This document shows positions 35,396-44,231 of a stretch of 64,000 nucleotides of DNA, in pieces. The stretch lies in the NCBI RefSeq assembly GCF_018131105.1, contig NZ_JAFCJI010000001.1, positions 3,446,001 through 3,510,000 of the forward strand, in the 5' to 3' direction. Both the position numbers and the translations under genes were made by a program. The number at the start of each line of letters is the position of its first letter. Position 1 is the first letter of the stretch. The notes beneath the pieces are model-generated. The model was not told where the DNA came from, searched no databases, and was given only the letters and a program-made list of their open reading frames with translations. The stretch is from Bradyrhizobium manausense. GTDB lineage: Bacteria; Pseudomonadota; Alphaproteobacteria; Rhizobiales; Xanthobacteraceae.

Positions 35396-36685
35396 CTAGT
35401 GCAGCCGCGCCTTGGCACGCGCCTTGGTCAATCCTTCCGCAAAAGACACCGCCGTGTCCAGACCCCTGCCACTGCCCAATGCAACCACCGCAGGGCGGCT
35501 ACGCGAAAGCAGTGCACGCGCCGCATCGCGGGTCGATTCGACACTGACGGCATCGATCCGGGCCACCAGTTCCTGCACCGTCTGCGGCCGGCCATAGGCC
35601 AGCACGTGCCGGGCGAGCTGTTCGGCACGCGACGAGCAACTCTCCAGCGCCATCAACAGACCCGCCTTCATCTGCGCCTTGGCGCGGGCGATCTCGGCCT
35701 CGGTCAGGGTCTCGACCGAATCGTTCATGATGTCGACCACGACCTCCATCATTTCCGGCGCATCGGCGGGATCGGTGCCGGTGTAGAGGCCGAAGAAGCC
35801 GGTGTCGGTATAGGGCGCGTGGAAGGAATAGATGGAGTAGCAGAGGCCGCGCTTCTCGCGGACCTCCTGGAACAGCCGCGACGACATTCCGCCGCCGAGG
35901 ATGTTGGTAAAGACCTGGAGCGAGAACAGCGACGGATCGGTCTGCGGTACGCCTTCCAGCGCCAGCGTCAGATGCGCCTGCTCGAGCTCGCGATGCACCA
36001 CCTTGGTGCCACCCTGGCCGAATTTGGCAGCCAGCGGCTTCGGCCCCGGCGTCGCCTCGAAGCTCGCAAAGCGCTTCTCGACCTCGGCGACCACCTGCTT
36101 GTGATCGACGGCGCCAGCCGCCGCAACCACCATGTCGGGGCCGCGATAATGTGTCGAGAGGTAGTTGCGCAGCGAGTCGCGATTGAAGCTTTTCAGCGTC
36201 TTGGCGGTGCCGAGCAGCGAGCGGCCCATCGGCTGGTCGGGATAACAGAGCTCGTTGAGATGCTCGAACACGACGTCGTCAGGCGTGTCCTGCGCCGCGC
36301 CGATCTCCTGCACGATGACGTTCTTCTCGCGTTCGAGCTCTTCAGGCTCGAAGGCGGGATTGGCCAGGATGTCGGCGAGCACGTCGAGCGCCAGCGGCAC
36401 GTCGGCCTTCATCACCCGGGCATAATAGGACGTCGTCTCGGTCGAGGTGCCGGCATTGAGATCACCGCCGACCGCCTCGATCTCCTCCACGATCTCGCGC
36501 GAGGAGCGCCCGGTCGTGCCCTTGAACGCCATGTGCTCGAGCAGATGCGAGATGCCGTGCTCGTTCGGCTTCTCGTCGCGGCCGCCGACGCCGGCCCAGA
36601 CGCCGAGCGCGGCGGTCTCGAGGTGGGGCATGTTGTCGGTGACGACGGTCAGGCCGGAGGCAAGCTTGGAGATCTCGACGCTCAT
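35396..36685 (-). CDS. M16-family zinc peptidase (processing-peptidase-like)
   Basis: The product has 429 residues. The inverted zinc motif HLLEH (HxxEH) is present at about residue 48 with the downstream Glu region (EEIEAVGGDLNAGTSTE). The C-terminal M16_C domain follows (GGGMSSRLFQEVREKRGLCY). It is close to mitochondrial processing peptidase beta and rhizobial PqqL-like proteins. There is no signal peptide, so it is probably cytosolic or peripherally membrane-bound. The start overlaps the thrC stop by 4 bp (ATGA), so translation is coupled. Confidence 0.9.
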   Translation of the reverse strand: MSVEISKLASGLTVVTDNMPHLETAALGVWAGVGGRDEKPNEHGISHLLEHMAFKGTTGRSSREIVEEIEAVGGDLNAGTSTETTSYYARVMKADVPLALDVLADILANPAFEPEELEREKNVIVQEIGAAQDTPDDVVFEHLNELCYPDQPMGRSLLGTAKTLKSFNRDSLRNYLSTHYRGPDMVVAAAGAVDHKQVVAEVEKRFASFEATPGPKPLAAKFGQGGTKVVHRELEQAHLTLALEGVPQTDPSLFSLQVFTNILGGGMSSRLFQEVREKRGLCYSIYSFHAPYTDTGFFGLYTGTDPADAPEMMEVVVDIMNDSVETLTEAEIARAKAQMKAGLLMALESCSSRAEQLARHVLAYGRPQTVQELVARIDAVSVESTRDAARALLSRSRPAVVALGSGRGLDTAVSFAEGLTKARAKARLH

Positions 36686-38100
36686 CCGGCAACTCCCTGT
36701 TTTGCAGCGCGGCTGACCGACAGCACGAACCGCTCCACCTCGCTCTGATCGTTCTTCATCACCTTCATATGTTCAGATTTGGTCATGAGACCGTCGAGCC
36801 AGGCCGGCAGTTGCGGCCGCTGGCCGCAGGCTGCATCCACGGCATCAGGGAATTTGGCGGGATGCGCGGTCGAGAGCACGATGTTGGGCACGGTGGTGTC
36901 GGTGGTGTCGCGGTCGGCGACCGCGAGCGCCACGGCGGTGTGCGGATCGACGAGTTCGCCGGCCTCGCGCCAGGCGGCTCGGATCGCAGCCGCGGTCTCG
37001 GTCTCGTCGGCGCGGCCAGCGTCGAATTCTTCGCGGATCGTGGCGAGCGTCGCGTCCGGCAGCACGAAACGCCCCGACTGCTTCAGCGAGTCCATCAGCC
37101 GGCGCACGCCGGCCGCATCGCGCTTGCCTGCCTCGAACAGCAGCCGCTCGAAATTCGAGGAGATCTGGATGTCCATCGAGGGCGATGCAGTCGCGTGCAC
37201 CTCGCGCACCTCGTAGATGCCGGTCTTGAGCGTGCGGGCGAGGATGTCGTTGACGTTGGCGGCAATGCGCAGGGTGCGGACCGGCAGACCCATGCGCTTG
37301 GCGACGTAGCCTGCGAAAATATCGCCGAAATTGCCGGTCGGCACGATGAAGTCCACCGCACGCGCGGGCGCGCCGGCGGCGACCGCAGCGGTGAAATAAT
37401 AGACCACCTGGGCAACGATGCGCGCCCAGTTGATGGAATTGACGCCGGACAGCGAGGTCGCATCGCGGAAGCGATGGTTGTTGAACATCCCCTTCACGAG
37501 CGCCTGGCAGTCGTCGAAATTGCCCTCGATGGCGAGCGCATGGACATTGGCCGCGCCCGTCGTCGTCATCATCCGCTGTTGCACCTCGGAGATGCGCTTG
37601 TGCGGGAACAGCACGATGAGGTCGACATTCTCCAGACCCGCAAAGGCTTCGACCGCTGCGCCGCCGGTGTCGCCCGAGGTCGCGACCACGATGGTGGTGC
37701 GCTGGCCACGCTTGGCCAGCACATGGTCCATCAGCCGTGAGATCAGCTGCATCGCCACGTCCTTGAACGCGAGCGTCGGTCCGTGAAACAGCTCCAGTAC
37801 GAATTGATGCGGCGACATCTGGCGCAGCGGCACCACCGCCGGATGTCGGAAAGTGGCGTAAGCCTCATTCGCCATGCGGCCGAGCTCGGCGTCGGAAATC
37901 TCGCCGCCGACGAACGGACGGATGACGTCGACCGCGACTTCCCAATAGGGGCGACCGAAGAAGCCGGCAATCGCTTCGGTCGAAAGCTGCGGCCAGGTCA
38001 CCGGCACATAGAGGCCGCCGTCGCGGGCAAGCCCGGTCAGCATCACGTCGCAGAAGCCAAGCTCAGGGGCTTCGCCCCGGGTCGAGATATAACGAGTCAA
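36682..38100 (-). CDS. thrC: Threonine synthase
   Basis: The product has 472 residues from TTG at 38100, which has GGAGG five bases upstream. A TTG at 38112 would extend it by four residues but lacks an RBS. It is a PLP-dependent enzyme that makes threonine from O-phosphohomoserine. Family marks are YISTRGEAPELGFCDVMLTG at the start, PTLAFKDVAMQL with the PLP lysine, and ATSGDTGGAA for phosphate binding. Full length. First gene of a thrC-M16-GNAT series. Confidence 0.95.
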   Translation of the reverse strand: MTRYISTRGEAPELGFCDVMLTGLARDGGLYVPVTWPQLSTEAIAGFFGRPYWEVAVDVIRPFVGGEISDAELGRMANEAYATFRHPAVVPLRQMSPHQFVLELFHGPTLAFKDVAMQLISRLMDHVLAKRGQRTTIVVATSGDTGGAAVEAFAGLENVDLIVLFPHKRISEVQQRMMTTTGAANVHALAIEGNFDDCQALVKGMFNNHRFRDATSLSGVNSINWARIVAQVVYYFTAAVAAGAPARAVDFIVPTGNFGDIFAGYVAKRMGLPVRTLRIAANVNDILARTLKTGIYEVREVHATASPSMDIQISSNFERLLFEAGKRDAAGVRRLMDSLKQSGRFVLPDATLATIREEFDAGRADETETAAAIRAAWREAGELVDPHTAVALAVADRDTTDTTVPNIVLSTAHPAKFPDAVDAACGQRPQLPAWLDGLMTKSEHMKVMKNDQSEVERFVLSVSRAAKQGVAG

Positions 38101-38228
38101 ACTGCCCTCCAAAGGCTCGCCCGATCTGAATTCAGGGCCTTAAGCCTTTGATTTCACGATGTTCCTAGTTCTTGAGCCAGAGGCTTTGGGCACCATAGAG
38201 TGTTTTGCGGAGCCGCACCATGCCCAAC

Positions 38229-38365
38229 GAAAAAGGGCTGCGGCGATGCCGCAGCCCCTCTCTTGGAAGGTCTGTCGTTGATGGTGCAGACCCGGTTTTC
38301 CGTGGTGGGGCGCCTGCCCCCGAAATCGTTGGTTCGAGCTATCGACGTCCGTCATGAGATCGTCA
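38229..38365 (-). ncRNA. Candidate structured small RNA (leftward)
   Basis: On the - strand the segment between the two terminators contains a GGGGGCAGGCGCCCC hairpin, a GGTCTG..CAGACC hairpin and a final GGGCTGCGGC / GCCGCAGCCC stem followed by TTTTTCG. Three consecutive hairpins with a terminator fit a small RNA or the processed tail of the response-regulator mRNA. I could not match it to tmRNA, 6S, SRP or RNase P RNA. The 5' end is arbitrary. Confidence 0.35.
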
Positions 38366-38370
38366 AGGAG

Positions 38371-38390
38371 AAAAACGGCGCGTAGCGCCG
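38371..38390 (-). terminator. Leftward terminator, short stem
   Basis: CGGCGC-GTA-GCGCCG with T5 on the - strand, 240 bp past the response-regulator stop. It ends either that mRNA or a separate RNA. Confidence 0.65.
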
Positions 38391-38583
38391 AAGGTTCCTG
38401 TTTTTCCCGATATGCCCCGGCGACGCTGGCGCACCGGAGCACATCCGCACCGTCTCTTTGCTTCCTTTTCCCGAGTCGTTGCTGTGGGGAAGGAACGAAC
38501 GGCACCGCGGCCCATTGTGTCGGCGGATGGTATCAGCCGTCGTCCACGCATTGCCCGGACGCGCGGCGGCGCCGATCCGTCGG

Positions 38584-38617
38584 CCGAACCGGCTGCATCC
38601 TGGAGCAGCCGGTTCGG
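38584..38617. repeat. Perfect 12-bp inverted repeat after response-regulator stop
   Basis: CCGAACCGGCTG and its complement with a 10-nt loop. There is no T-run, so it may act as an mRNA 3' stabiliser or weak terminator for the 38630-39274 gene. Confidence 0.6.
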
Positions 38618-38629
38618 TCCCTGGCGGTG

Positions 38630-39274
38630 TCAGCCAATCCCGATTTCCACGGCGATCCGGATCAGGTCGGAGTGGTTCTTGGCCCCTAACTTCTGCTTGA
38701 GCAGGGACGTGGTGTTGGCCACGGTCTTGTAGGAGATGCCGAGTGCCTCGGCGACCTCGACGATCTTGTCGCCGCGCCCCAGCAGGCGGAGAATCTCGAG
38801 CTCCCGTGGCGTCATCTGCGAGGCCGGATTGGCCTTGATCGCAGCGCCGGAGAACGTCACGGCCTCCGCGAGCTGCGGCGAGATGAAATTATCGCCTGCG
38901 GCCACCTTGCGCACGGCCTTGAGCAGGATCCGGGGGTCGTCGCCCTTGGAGACATAGCCCTGCGCCCCCAGCTCCACCGCGCGCACCACGAACGCCGGAT
39001 CGTCGTTCATGCTGAACATGATGATCTTGGCCTCCGGGTCGTCCTTGCGGATCCGGCGCATCAGCTCGAAACCGGAGACATCGGGCAGGCTGATGTCGAT
39101 CACCGTGACGTCGGGGCGCTTGCTGACATAGGCTCGATGGCCTGATTTGGCGTCGGTCGCCTCGTCGATCCGGATCGACTGGTCCGATGCGAACAGGGTG
39201 CGGCAGCCGGACAGCACCACCGGATGGTCGTCGACAATCAGGACTCGGGTCGCCGGCTTGGCGGTATCTTGCAT
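38630..39274 (-). CDS. NarL/FixJ-type response regulator
   Basis: The product has 214 residues. Receiver with IVDDHP at 13-18 and phosphoacceptor Asp60 in VIDISLPDVSGFE; LuxR-type helix-turn-helix at about 145-205 (MTPRELEILRLLGRGDKIVE, GISYKTVANTTSLLKQKLGA). Divergent from the histidine kinase at 39362 with 87 bp between, so the two are very likely cognate. Confidence 0.9.
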   Translation of the reverse strand: MQDTAKPATRVLIVDDHPVVLSGCRTLFASDQSIRIDEATDAKSGHRAYVSKRPDVTVIDISLPDVSGFELMRRIRKDDPEAKIIMFSMNDDPAFVVRAVELGAQGYVSKGDDPRILLKAVRKVAAGDNFISPQLAEAVTFSGAAIKANPASQMTPRELEILRLLGRGDKIVEVAEALGISYKTVANTTSLLKQKLGAKNHSDLIRIAVEIGIG

Positions 39275-39361
39275 CGGGCGCTCGCTTGTTTTCTGGACTC
39301 ATAGACTGGCGGGAACAAATGGAAAGAGAAAATCCCGCCAAAGCGCGTTAGAATCGACCTA

Positions 39362-40702
39362 ATGTGGCAACGACTTTCGTTTAAGGCCCAGCTGTTTCTC
39401 CCGCTCGGGGTGAGCTTTCTCACAATCCTGGCGTTGGGCGGCGTGCTGCTCCAGATGTTTGCGGCCGGCCAGCTGGCCGACGAGAATGAGCCCGGTCGAC
39501 ACTCGGCCCGGGCCGTCGCTGTCGCGCTCAACAGTAGCCTCGCCGCGTCAGACAATCCCCGGAAGATGCTCGACGCCTTTGTCGGTTCCTTGGGCACCTC
39601 CTCCGATATCCAATTCCGACCCGTGGAAGCGGGTCCCCCACCGTCCGCGAGGGACGGCCTGCGGGATGTGCATGGCGTGCCGCAATGGTTCGTGGACCTG
39701 ATTGCCGTCCCTGACATGGACGCCGCCACGCCTGTCATGATCGACGGCAAGCATATCGGCGATGTCGTGTTCGTGCCCGACCTGTCGGCCGACCTGTTCG
39801 AAAAATGGATCGGCTTTCTGGCGCTGACGAGCCTGGTCGCGACGCTGATGGTGCTGACCGGAACGATTGCCTATCTCTTCGCAGGATCCGTGCTGCGCCC
39901 CCTGCAAAATCTCGCCACCGGCCTCACGCGTATCAGGCGCGGCGACTATGCGACACCGATTCCGATCGCAGGCCCCCCGGAAATCCGGCAGAGCGGTGAG
40001 GAGGCCAATGCGCTGGCGACGACGCTCGCACAATTGAGCCAGGACAATCGCGATCTCCTGCACCGGCTGGTGTCGCTCCAGGACAATGAGCGGCGCGATC
40101 TCGCACGTGAGCTGCATGACGAGCTCGGGCCGCTGTTGTTCAGCATCCGTGCCGGCACCATCGTACTGAGCGAAGCGTTGCCGCAGACAGGACATGTCGG
40201 CAACTCCGTGCAGGAGGTGATGCGATCGGTCGAGGCGCTTCAGCAAACCAACCGTCGCATCCTCGACCGGTTACGTCCGCTCTACATCGAGGAACTGGGA
40301 CTCGAGACCAGCCTGCAAACCCTGCTCCAGAACTTTCGAAAGCAAGCGCCGCATATCAGCCTGACGGCCTCGCTCGATCCCGATCTGAACGAGATCGACG
40401 GCCCGCTCGCCCAGACTGTCTATCGCCTGATCCAGGAGGCGCTGACCAACGTTCTGCGCCATGCTGCGGCAGGCAACGCCCATGTGCAGACGAGCATCGC
40501 CGGCAACACACTCGCCATCGATATCTCGGACGACGGCGCCGGCTTTCCCGCCGATAACGTCTTCGGCCGGGGCCTGACCGGGATGCAGGAGCGGGTGCGT
40601 GCGCTCAGCGGGTCGCTGTCGCTGCAGCGGGCGGATGAGCGAACCTATGTGAGCTGTCGGCTGCCGCTGGAAACGGCGCGAGACGGGTCGGCAGCGACCT
40701 AG
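39362..40702 (+). CDS. Sensor histidine kinase (HisKA_3, NarX/UhpB type)
   Basis: The product has 446 residues. TM1 spans about 14-33, a periplasmic sensor about 34-148, TM2 about 150-175, then HAMP (LQNLATGLTRIRRGDYATPI). The dimerisation domain has phosphoacceptor His252 in RDLARELHDELGP, typical of HisKA_3. The ATPase has NVLRHAAAGN and DDGAGFPADN..GLTGMQERV. It should phosphorylate the divergent NarL-type regulator. Its TAG stop lies in the left end of a dispersed repeat (40699-40759). Confidence 0.92.
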   Translation: MWQRLSFKAQLFLPLGVSFLTILALGGVLLQMFAAGQLADENEPGRHSARAVAVALNSSLAASDNPRKMLDAFVGSLGTSSDIQFRPVEAGPPPSARDGLRDVHGVPQWFVDLIAVPDMDAATPVMIDGKHIGDVVFVPDLSADLFEKWIGFLALTSLVATLMVLTGTIAYLFAGSVLRPLQNLATGLTRIRRGDYATPIPIAGPPEIRQSGEEANALATTLAQLSQDNRDLLHRLVSLQDNERRDLARELHDELGPLLFSIRAGTIVLSEALPQTGHVGNSVQEVMRSVEALQQTNRRILDRLRPLYIEELGLETSLQTLLQNFRKQAPHISLTASLDPDLNEIDGPLAQTVYRLIQEALTNVLRHAAAGNAHVQTSIAGNTLAIDISDDGAGFPADNVFGRGLTGMQERVRALSGSLSLQRADERTYVSCRLPLETARDGSAAT

Positions 40703-40759
40703 AGCAACGCTTCAATGAGCTCGCGACGGTGCTCTCGACTTCGCTCGAAAACGCTCTAG
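40699..40759. repeat. Dispersed repeat family D, copy 1 (supplies two stop codons)
   Basis: The element is bounded by CTAGAGC and GCTCTAG; on the - strand it contains GCGTTTTCGAGCGAAGT. The left CTAG provides the kinase TAG and the right CTAG provides the TAG of the convergent 40756 gene. A related copy is at 52859-52926. Confidence 0.7.
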
Positions 40760-41130
40760 CAGGCGCAGCGGTCGTGCGAATCCTGCAGCGCTGGTTCGCA
40801 CAGCGTGCTGTAAATCTTGCCCTCCGTGCTGAAGCGAAACGAGGCGCGAATGCGCAGCTCGCCCGCAACGGAATATTCGAGATCGACGCCATTCTGCGCG
40901 GGATGGATTTCCTCCAGACCGAAGCCCGCTGAGGAGAAAGCGTTGAGCTTCGGCCCCCAATAGGTTTCGAGCTCGCGCCGGCCGCGATAGAGGCGCGTGC
41001 CGTTGCACGTGCATTCAACTTCGGCATCGTCGGCATAGAGTTCGAGCAGCGTCGCGAGGTCGCCACTCCGACAGGCATCCACCCAATCGACAACCAGTCC
41101 CATCTGATCGAAATCACGCACGCCAGCCAT
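40756..41130 (-). CDS. NTF2/SnoaL-like protein (124 aa)
   Basis: The sequence reads as a nuclear-transport-factor-2-like cone fold: helical start (MGLVVDWVDACRSGDLATLL), then ELYADDAEVECTCNGTRLYR and RRELETYWGPKL, then beta strands. Such proteins are small hydrolases, isomerases or ligand-binding scaffolds. No catalytic set is certain. It ends in cysteines (DRCAC) contributed at the junction with the repeat. Cytosolic. Confidence 0.75.
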   Translation of the reverse strand: MAGVRDFDQMGLVVDWVDACRSGDLATLLELYADDAEVECTCNGTRLYRGRRELETYWGPKLNAFSSAGFGLEEIHPAQNGVDLEYSVAGELRIRASFRFSTEGKIYSTLCEPALQDSHDRCAC

Positions 41131-41228
41131 CCTGTTTGCCGCGGGAAAATCCGAGGCGGCTTAGGACCACCCTCGTGAATATGGACTGAATAATAAAGCC
41201 CGGACGATTCCGGGTTCCCACCGGGAAC

Positions 41229-41993
41229 CTACGGGTTTGCGCCCCCCTGCCGGCGTCCCCTCAGCCAGGCGCCGAATGCGATCAGCACCGCACCGGCGAG
41301 CGTAAACCACGTGATGGCGTACTGCAGATGATCGTCTTTCAAATGCACGTCGAGCGGCCCCGGACGCGGAATGCCATTCTCGGGCGCCGGCTGTTCGAGA
41401 TCGACATAAAACGGCGCGACCGCGCCCCAATGAAGCGCGCTCGCGATCGCCAGATGATCGCGCACGAACCACAGCCGCTTGTCCAGATTCGACGCCGGCG
41501 TCAGCCATCCCGGCGCTTCCGGAAAGCGGAGATAGCCGGTGAGTAGCATGGGAGCGCCGGTGACGAGCTTCTTCACCGCGCGATCCTCGACGCGGCGATC
41601 CTGCATCGTGTTCTCGACGAAGCCCGCATCGATCACCACGATCTCGCCGCTCGGCAGCCGTGCCGGCAGGAAGGCCCAGGTGCCGGGACTGGACGCATCC
41701 TTGCGCACGGCGGAGCCGGACGAATAGACCATCGCATCCGGTGCAGCTGCGTAGGTGGCGGTGAAGCTGACGCGGCGAAATTCGTCGCGTGCGGGCGTCA
41801 GCGCCGCCCATTGCGCTGGCGGCGGCAGCGCGACCGGTGCGGCGGCAAGGCGCTCGGTGAGGGCAGCGATCAGCTCGTGCTTGGCGGTACGACGTTGCAA
41901 TTGCCAGACGCCGAGCGCGACGAAGGCCGCAGTCAGCAGAAGCGTGAACAGCGTGAAGCCTGCCACGCGGGGCTTGCGCGCAGTCTCGTTCAT
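41229..41993 (-). CDS. SURF1-family cytochrome oxidase assembly protein
   Basis: The product has 254 residues from the ATG at 41993; longer frames upstream lie inside the DUF983 gene. The SURF1 layout is clear: an N-terminal membrane helix (FTLFTLLLTAAFVALGVWQL, then QRR), a periplasmic domain with VIDAGFV and GYLRFPEAP, and a C-terminal helix (LQYAITWFTLAGAVLIAFGA). SURF1 helps insert haem a into subunit I. It overlaps the DUF983 stop by 4 bp. Last gene of the oxidase operon. Confidence 0.9.
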   Translation of the reverse strand: MNETARKPRVAGFTLFTLLLTAAFVALGVWQLQRRTAKHELIAALTERLAAAPVALPPPAQWAALTPARDEFRRVSFTATYAAAPDAMVYSSGSAVRKDASSPGTWAFLPARLPSGEIVVIDAGFVENTMQDRRVEDRAVKKLVTGAPMLLTGYLRFPEAPGWLTPASNLDKRLWFVRDHLAIASALHWGAVAPFYVDLEQPAPENGIPRPGPLDVHLKDDHLQYAITWFTLAGAVLIAFGAWLRGRRQGGANP

Positions 41994-42391
41994 TTCGCGC
42001 GGTCGACCAACCGGCCAGGTGCTGCCTTGTGATGGAATTGCAGCGCGATCAGCAGCGACTTCATGGAGCGCAGCGGCAGAAGCGTGGTTGCCAGGATCAG
42101 CGGAAACCACAGCACCGCATGCAGCCAGAACGGCGGCTGATACTTGACCTCGACGACGAGCGCGCAGCCGACGACGATCGCGCCGGCCAGCATGATGATG
42201 AAGATCGCCGGACCGTCGCCGGCATCGATGAAAGCGTAGTCGAGGCCGCAGCGGTCGCAGGACGGCGCGAGCGTCAGGAAACCCGAATAGAGCTTGCCTT
42301 CACCGCAGCGCGGGCATTTGCAGGCAAGCCCGCGCAAAGCGCTTTGCAGGACGGTGGGCTGGGATTCAGGCGTGGCGGCAGGTTCGTTCAT
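41990..42391 (-). CDS. DUF983 membrane protein with zinc-ribbon-like cysteines
   Basis: The product has 133 residues from the ATG at 42391 (an alternative start at 42409 adds six). CKCPRCGEG and CDRCGLDY give two CxxC pairs, followed by two membrane helices (AIFIIMLAGAIVVGCALVVE and WLHAVLWFPLILATTLL). DUF983 proteins are found in alphaproteobacterial oxidase operons and are presumed to assist assembly. Direct function is unproven. Confidence 0.87.
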   Translation of the reverse strand: MNEPAATPESQPTVLQSALRGLACKCPRCGEGKLYSGFLTLAPSCDRCGLDYAFIDAGDGPAIFIIMLAGAIVVGCALVVEVKYQPPFWLHAVLWFPLILATTLLPLRSMKSLLIALQFHHKAAPGRLVDRAK

Positions 42392-42487
42392 GACACGCAA
42401 GTCTATCACAATTTCGACGCGGCTTCGGCCGCTGGAAAGCGAAAGGGCGGCCCTGCGGCCGCCCTTTGCAGATCGATTGACCGCGGC

Positions 42488-43345
42488 TCAGTGCGCGCCG
42501 TGGGCCATGGTCTCGGCGCCGTGTCCCCAGACATAGATGCACAGGAACAGGAACAGCCAGACCACGTCGACGAAATGCCAGTACCAGGCAGCGAATTCGA
42601 AGCCGAGATGCTGCGTCGGCGTGAAGTGGCCGGCATAAGAGCGCGCCAGGCATACGATCAGGAAGACAGTGCCGACCAGCACGTGGAAACCGTGGAAGCC
42701 GGTCGCCATGAAGAAGGTCCCGCCATAAACGTTGCCGGCGAACGAGAAAGCCGCGTGGCTGTACTCATAGGCCTGCACGCAGGTGAAGGTCGCGCCCAGC
42801 AGGATGGTGAGGATCAGTCCGTATTTCAGGCCCTGGCGATCGTTCTCGAGCAGAGCGTGATGCGCCCAGGTCACCGTGGTGCCCGAGGTCAGCAGGATCA
42901 GCGTGTTCAGGAGCGGCAAGTGCCAGGGATCGAAGGTCTCGATGCCCTTCGGCGGCCATACGCCGCCGAACAGGGCTTCGCGGGTCATGTGAACGGGGTC
43001 GGCCGGGAACAGTGCCGCGTTGAAATAGGCCCAGAACCAGGCAACGAAGAACATCACCTCGGAGGCGATGAACAGGATCATTCCGTAGCGGTGGCTGATC
43101 TGCACGACGCGGGTGTGGTCGCCCTTGTACTGGGCTTCCTTGATCACGTCGGCCCACCAGCTCGCCATGGTGTAGAGCACGCCGATGGTGCCGATGCCGA
43201 AGATGATCGGCGCGGCCGACAGCATGTGGTGCATCCAGGTGATCGCGCCGACCGCCATGACGAAGGCCGAGACGGAGCCGACCGCCGGCCACGGAGAGGG
43301 ATCGACCAGATGGTAGTCGTGATGCTTGCCTTGCGCGGTAGCCAT
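42488..43345 (-). CDS. ctaE: Cytochrome c oxidase subunit III (aa3 type)
   Basis: The product has 285 residues from the ATG at 43345 with AGGAGACAG upstream. Seven membrane helices. Family motifs include [51 protein letters not shown], and [20 protein letters not shown]. Subunit III stabilises the proton-uptake path in the D channel. Also called coxC. Confidence 0.96.
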   Translation of the reverse strand: MATAQGKHHDYHLVDPSPWPAVGSVSAFVMAVGAITWMHHMLSAAPIIFGIGTIGVLYTMASWWADVIKEAQYKGDHTRVVQISHRYGMILFIASEVMFFVAWFWAYFNAALFPADPVHMTREALFGGVWPPKGIETFDPWHLPLLNTLILLTSGTTVTWAHHALLENDRQGLKYGLILTILLGATFTCVQAYEYSHAAFSFAGNVYGGTFFMATGFHGFHVLVGTVFLIVCLARSYAGHFTPTQHLGFEFAAWYWHFVDVVWLFLFLCIYVWGHGAETMAHGAH

Positions 43346-43409
43346 TGCGGTCTGTCTCCTCAATCCCGTGCCTGTCAGGCACTTATCCCCTTATTCCAGC
43401 CCCTGAGCG

Positions 43410-44063
43410 TCAACCCCGTGGCTGGAGATTTCCCTTGCGCTTGTCGTCGGCACCGGATGCAAGCGGCTTCACCACCGGATCCTTCACCGGATAGAAAGTG
43501 TAGGACAGCGTGATGGTGCTGAGCCCGTCATTGTCGTGGTCCTTGACGATCGACGGATCGACGTAGAACACCACCGGCATCTCACGCTTCTCGCCCGGCG
43601 CCATGGTCTGCTCGGTGAAGCAGAAGCAGTTGATCTTCTCGAAATAGGACCCGACCGTCAGCGGGGCGACGTTGTAGGCAGCCTGGCCAGAGGTGGTGCG
43701 CGCGGCCTGGTTGGTCACGGTGTAAAAGATCGTCGTGACCTGGCCGATATTGACCTCGACCTCGGTCTGCTCAGGCTCGAACTTCCAGGGCAGGCCGGGC
43801 GCGACGTTGGAATCGAAGCGAACCGCGATCTTGCGGGCGATCGGACCGCTGGCAGGCGCCGAGGTCGCGACCTGGGTCGTGCCGTTGAAGCCGGTGGCGC
43901 GGCAGAACCAGTTGTAGAACGGCACCGCCGCGTAGGACGCGCCGACCATCAGCGCAACGACGCCGCCGCAGATCGAAGCGACCAGCACATCGCGGCCGAG
44001 GCCCTTCCTGGCCGTTCGGCTCTGATCCCGCGATATGGTCGGCTTCTGATCCATCTCTGTCAC
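43410..44063 (-). CDS. ctaG: Cytochrome c oxidase assembly protein CtaG/Cox11
   Basis: The product has 217 residues. One N-terminal membrane helix ([19 protein letters not shown]) with [12 protein letters not shown], and the copper-binding motif CFCFTEQ in [20 protein letters not shown] of the Cox11 domain. It delivers copper to CuB of subunit I from the periplasmic side. It overlaps the small coxF-like gene by 4 bp. Confidence 0.95.
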   Translation of the reverse strand: MTEMDQKPTISRDQSRTARKGLGRDVLVASICGGVVALMVGASYAAVPFYNWFCRATGFNGTTQVATSAPASGPIARKIAVRFDSNVAPGLPWKFEPEQTEVEVNIGQVTTIFYTVTNQAARTTSGQAAYNVAPLTVGSYFEKINCFCFTEQTMAPGEKREMPVVFYVDPSIVKDHDNDGLSTITLSYTFYPVKDPVVKPLASGADDKRKGNLQPRG

Positions 44064-44224
44064 ATTGGGCGAACTAGAACCGCCGGCCCCTTGACCATGG
44101 TGACGGCGAAGAAAAGGATGACGAGCACGCCGAGCGCGAGCGCGATCGCGATCGAGCGCTGACGGCGGCTCTTCTTCTGCGCCTCGGTGAGGACGATTCC
44201 ATCTGGCTCGTGTTTGTCAGCCAT
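44060..44224 (-). CDS. Small membrane protein of the oxidase operon (CoxF-like, 54 aa)
   Basis: The ATG at 44224 follows GGCAGGA. A charged N-terminus ([20 protein letters not shown]) is followed by one helix ([20 protein letters not shown]) and a short tail. Genes of this size between ctaB and ctaG are found in other rhizobial oxidase operons and called coxF. It overlaps ctaG at ATGA, so translation is coupled. Function unproven. Confidence 0.75.
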   Translation of the reverse strand: MADKHEPDGIVLTEAQKKSRRQRSIAIALALGVLVILFFAVTMVKGPAVLVRPM

Positions 44225-44231
44225 TCCTGCC

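Larger units (their letters stand above)
38101..38629. other. Gene-free stretch with two leftward terminators and strong hairpins
   Basis: About 530 bp. The frames here are short, arginine-rich and without RBS, and read like chance ORFs. The stretch has two factor-independent terminators facing left (38371-38390 and 38229-38258). A perfect 12-bp stem CCGAACCGGCTG / CAGCCGGTTCGG lies at 38584-38617, just after the response-regulator stop. A possible small structured RNA is listed separately. Confidence 0.6.

Noticed and set aside
38229..38390. Two-piece tmRNA or other housekeeping RNA
   Set aside because: A GGTTCGA string is present, but no tag-peptide frame, no acceptor-stem pairing and no SRP or RNase P core motif could be found.
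38140..38505. 121-residue - frame in the thrC upstream region
   Set aside because: It runs straight through two terminator hairpins and lacks an RBS and family likeness.
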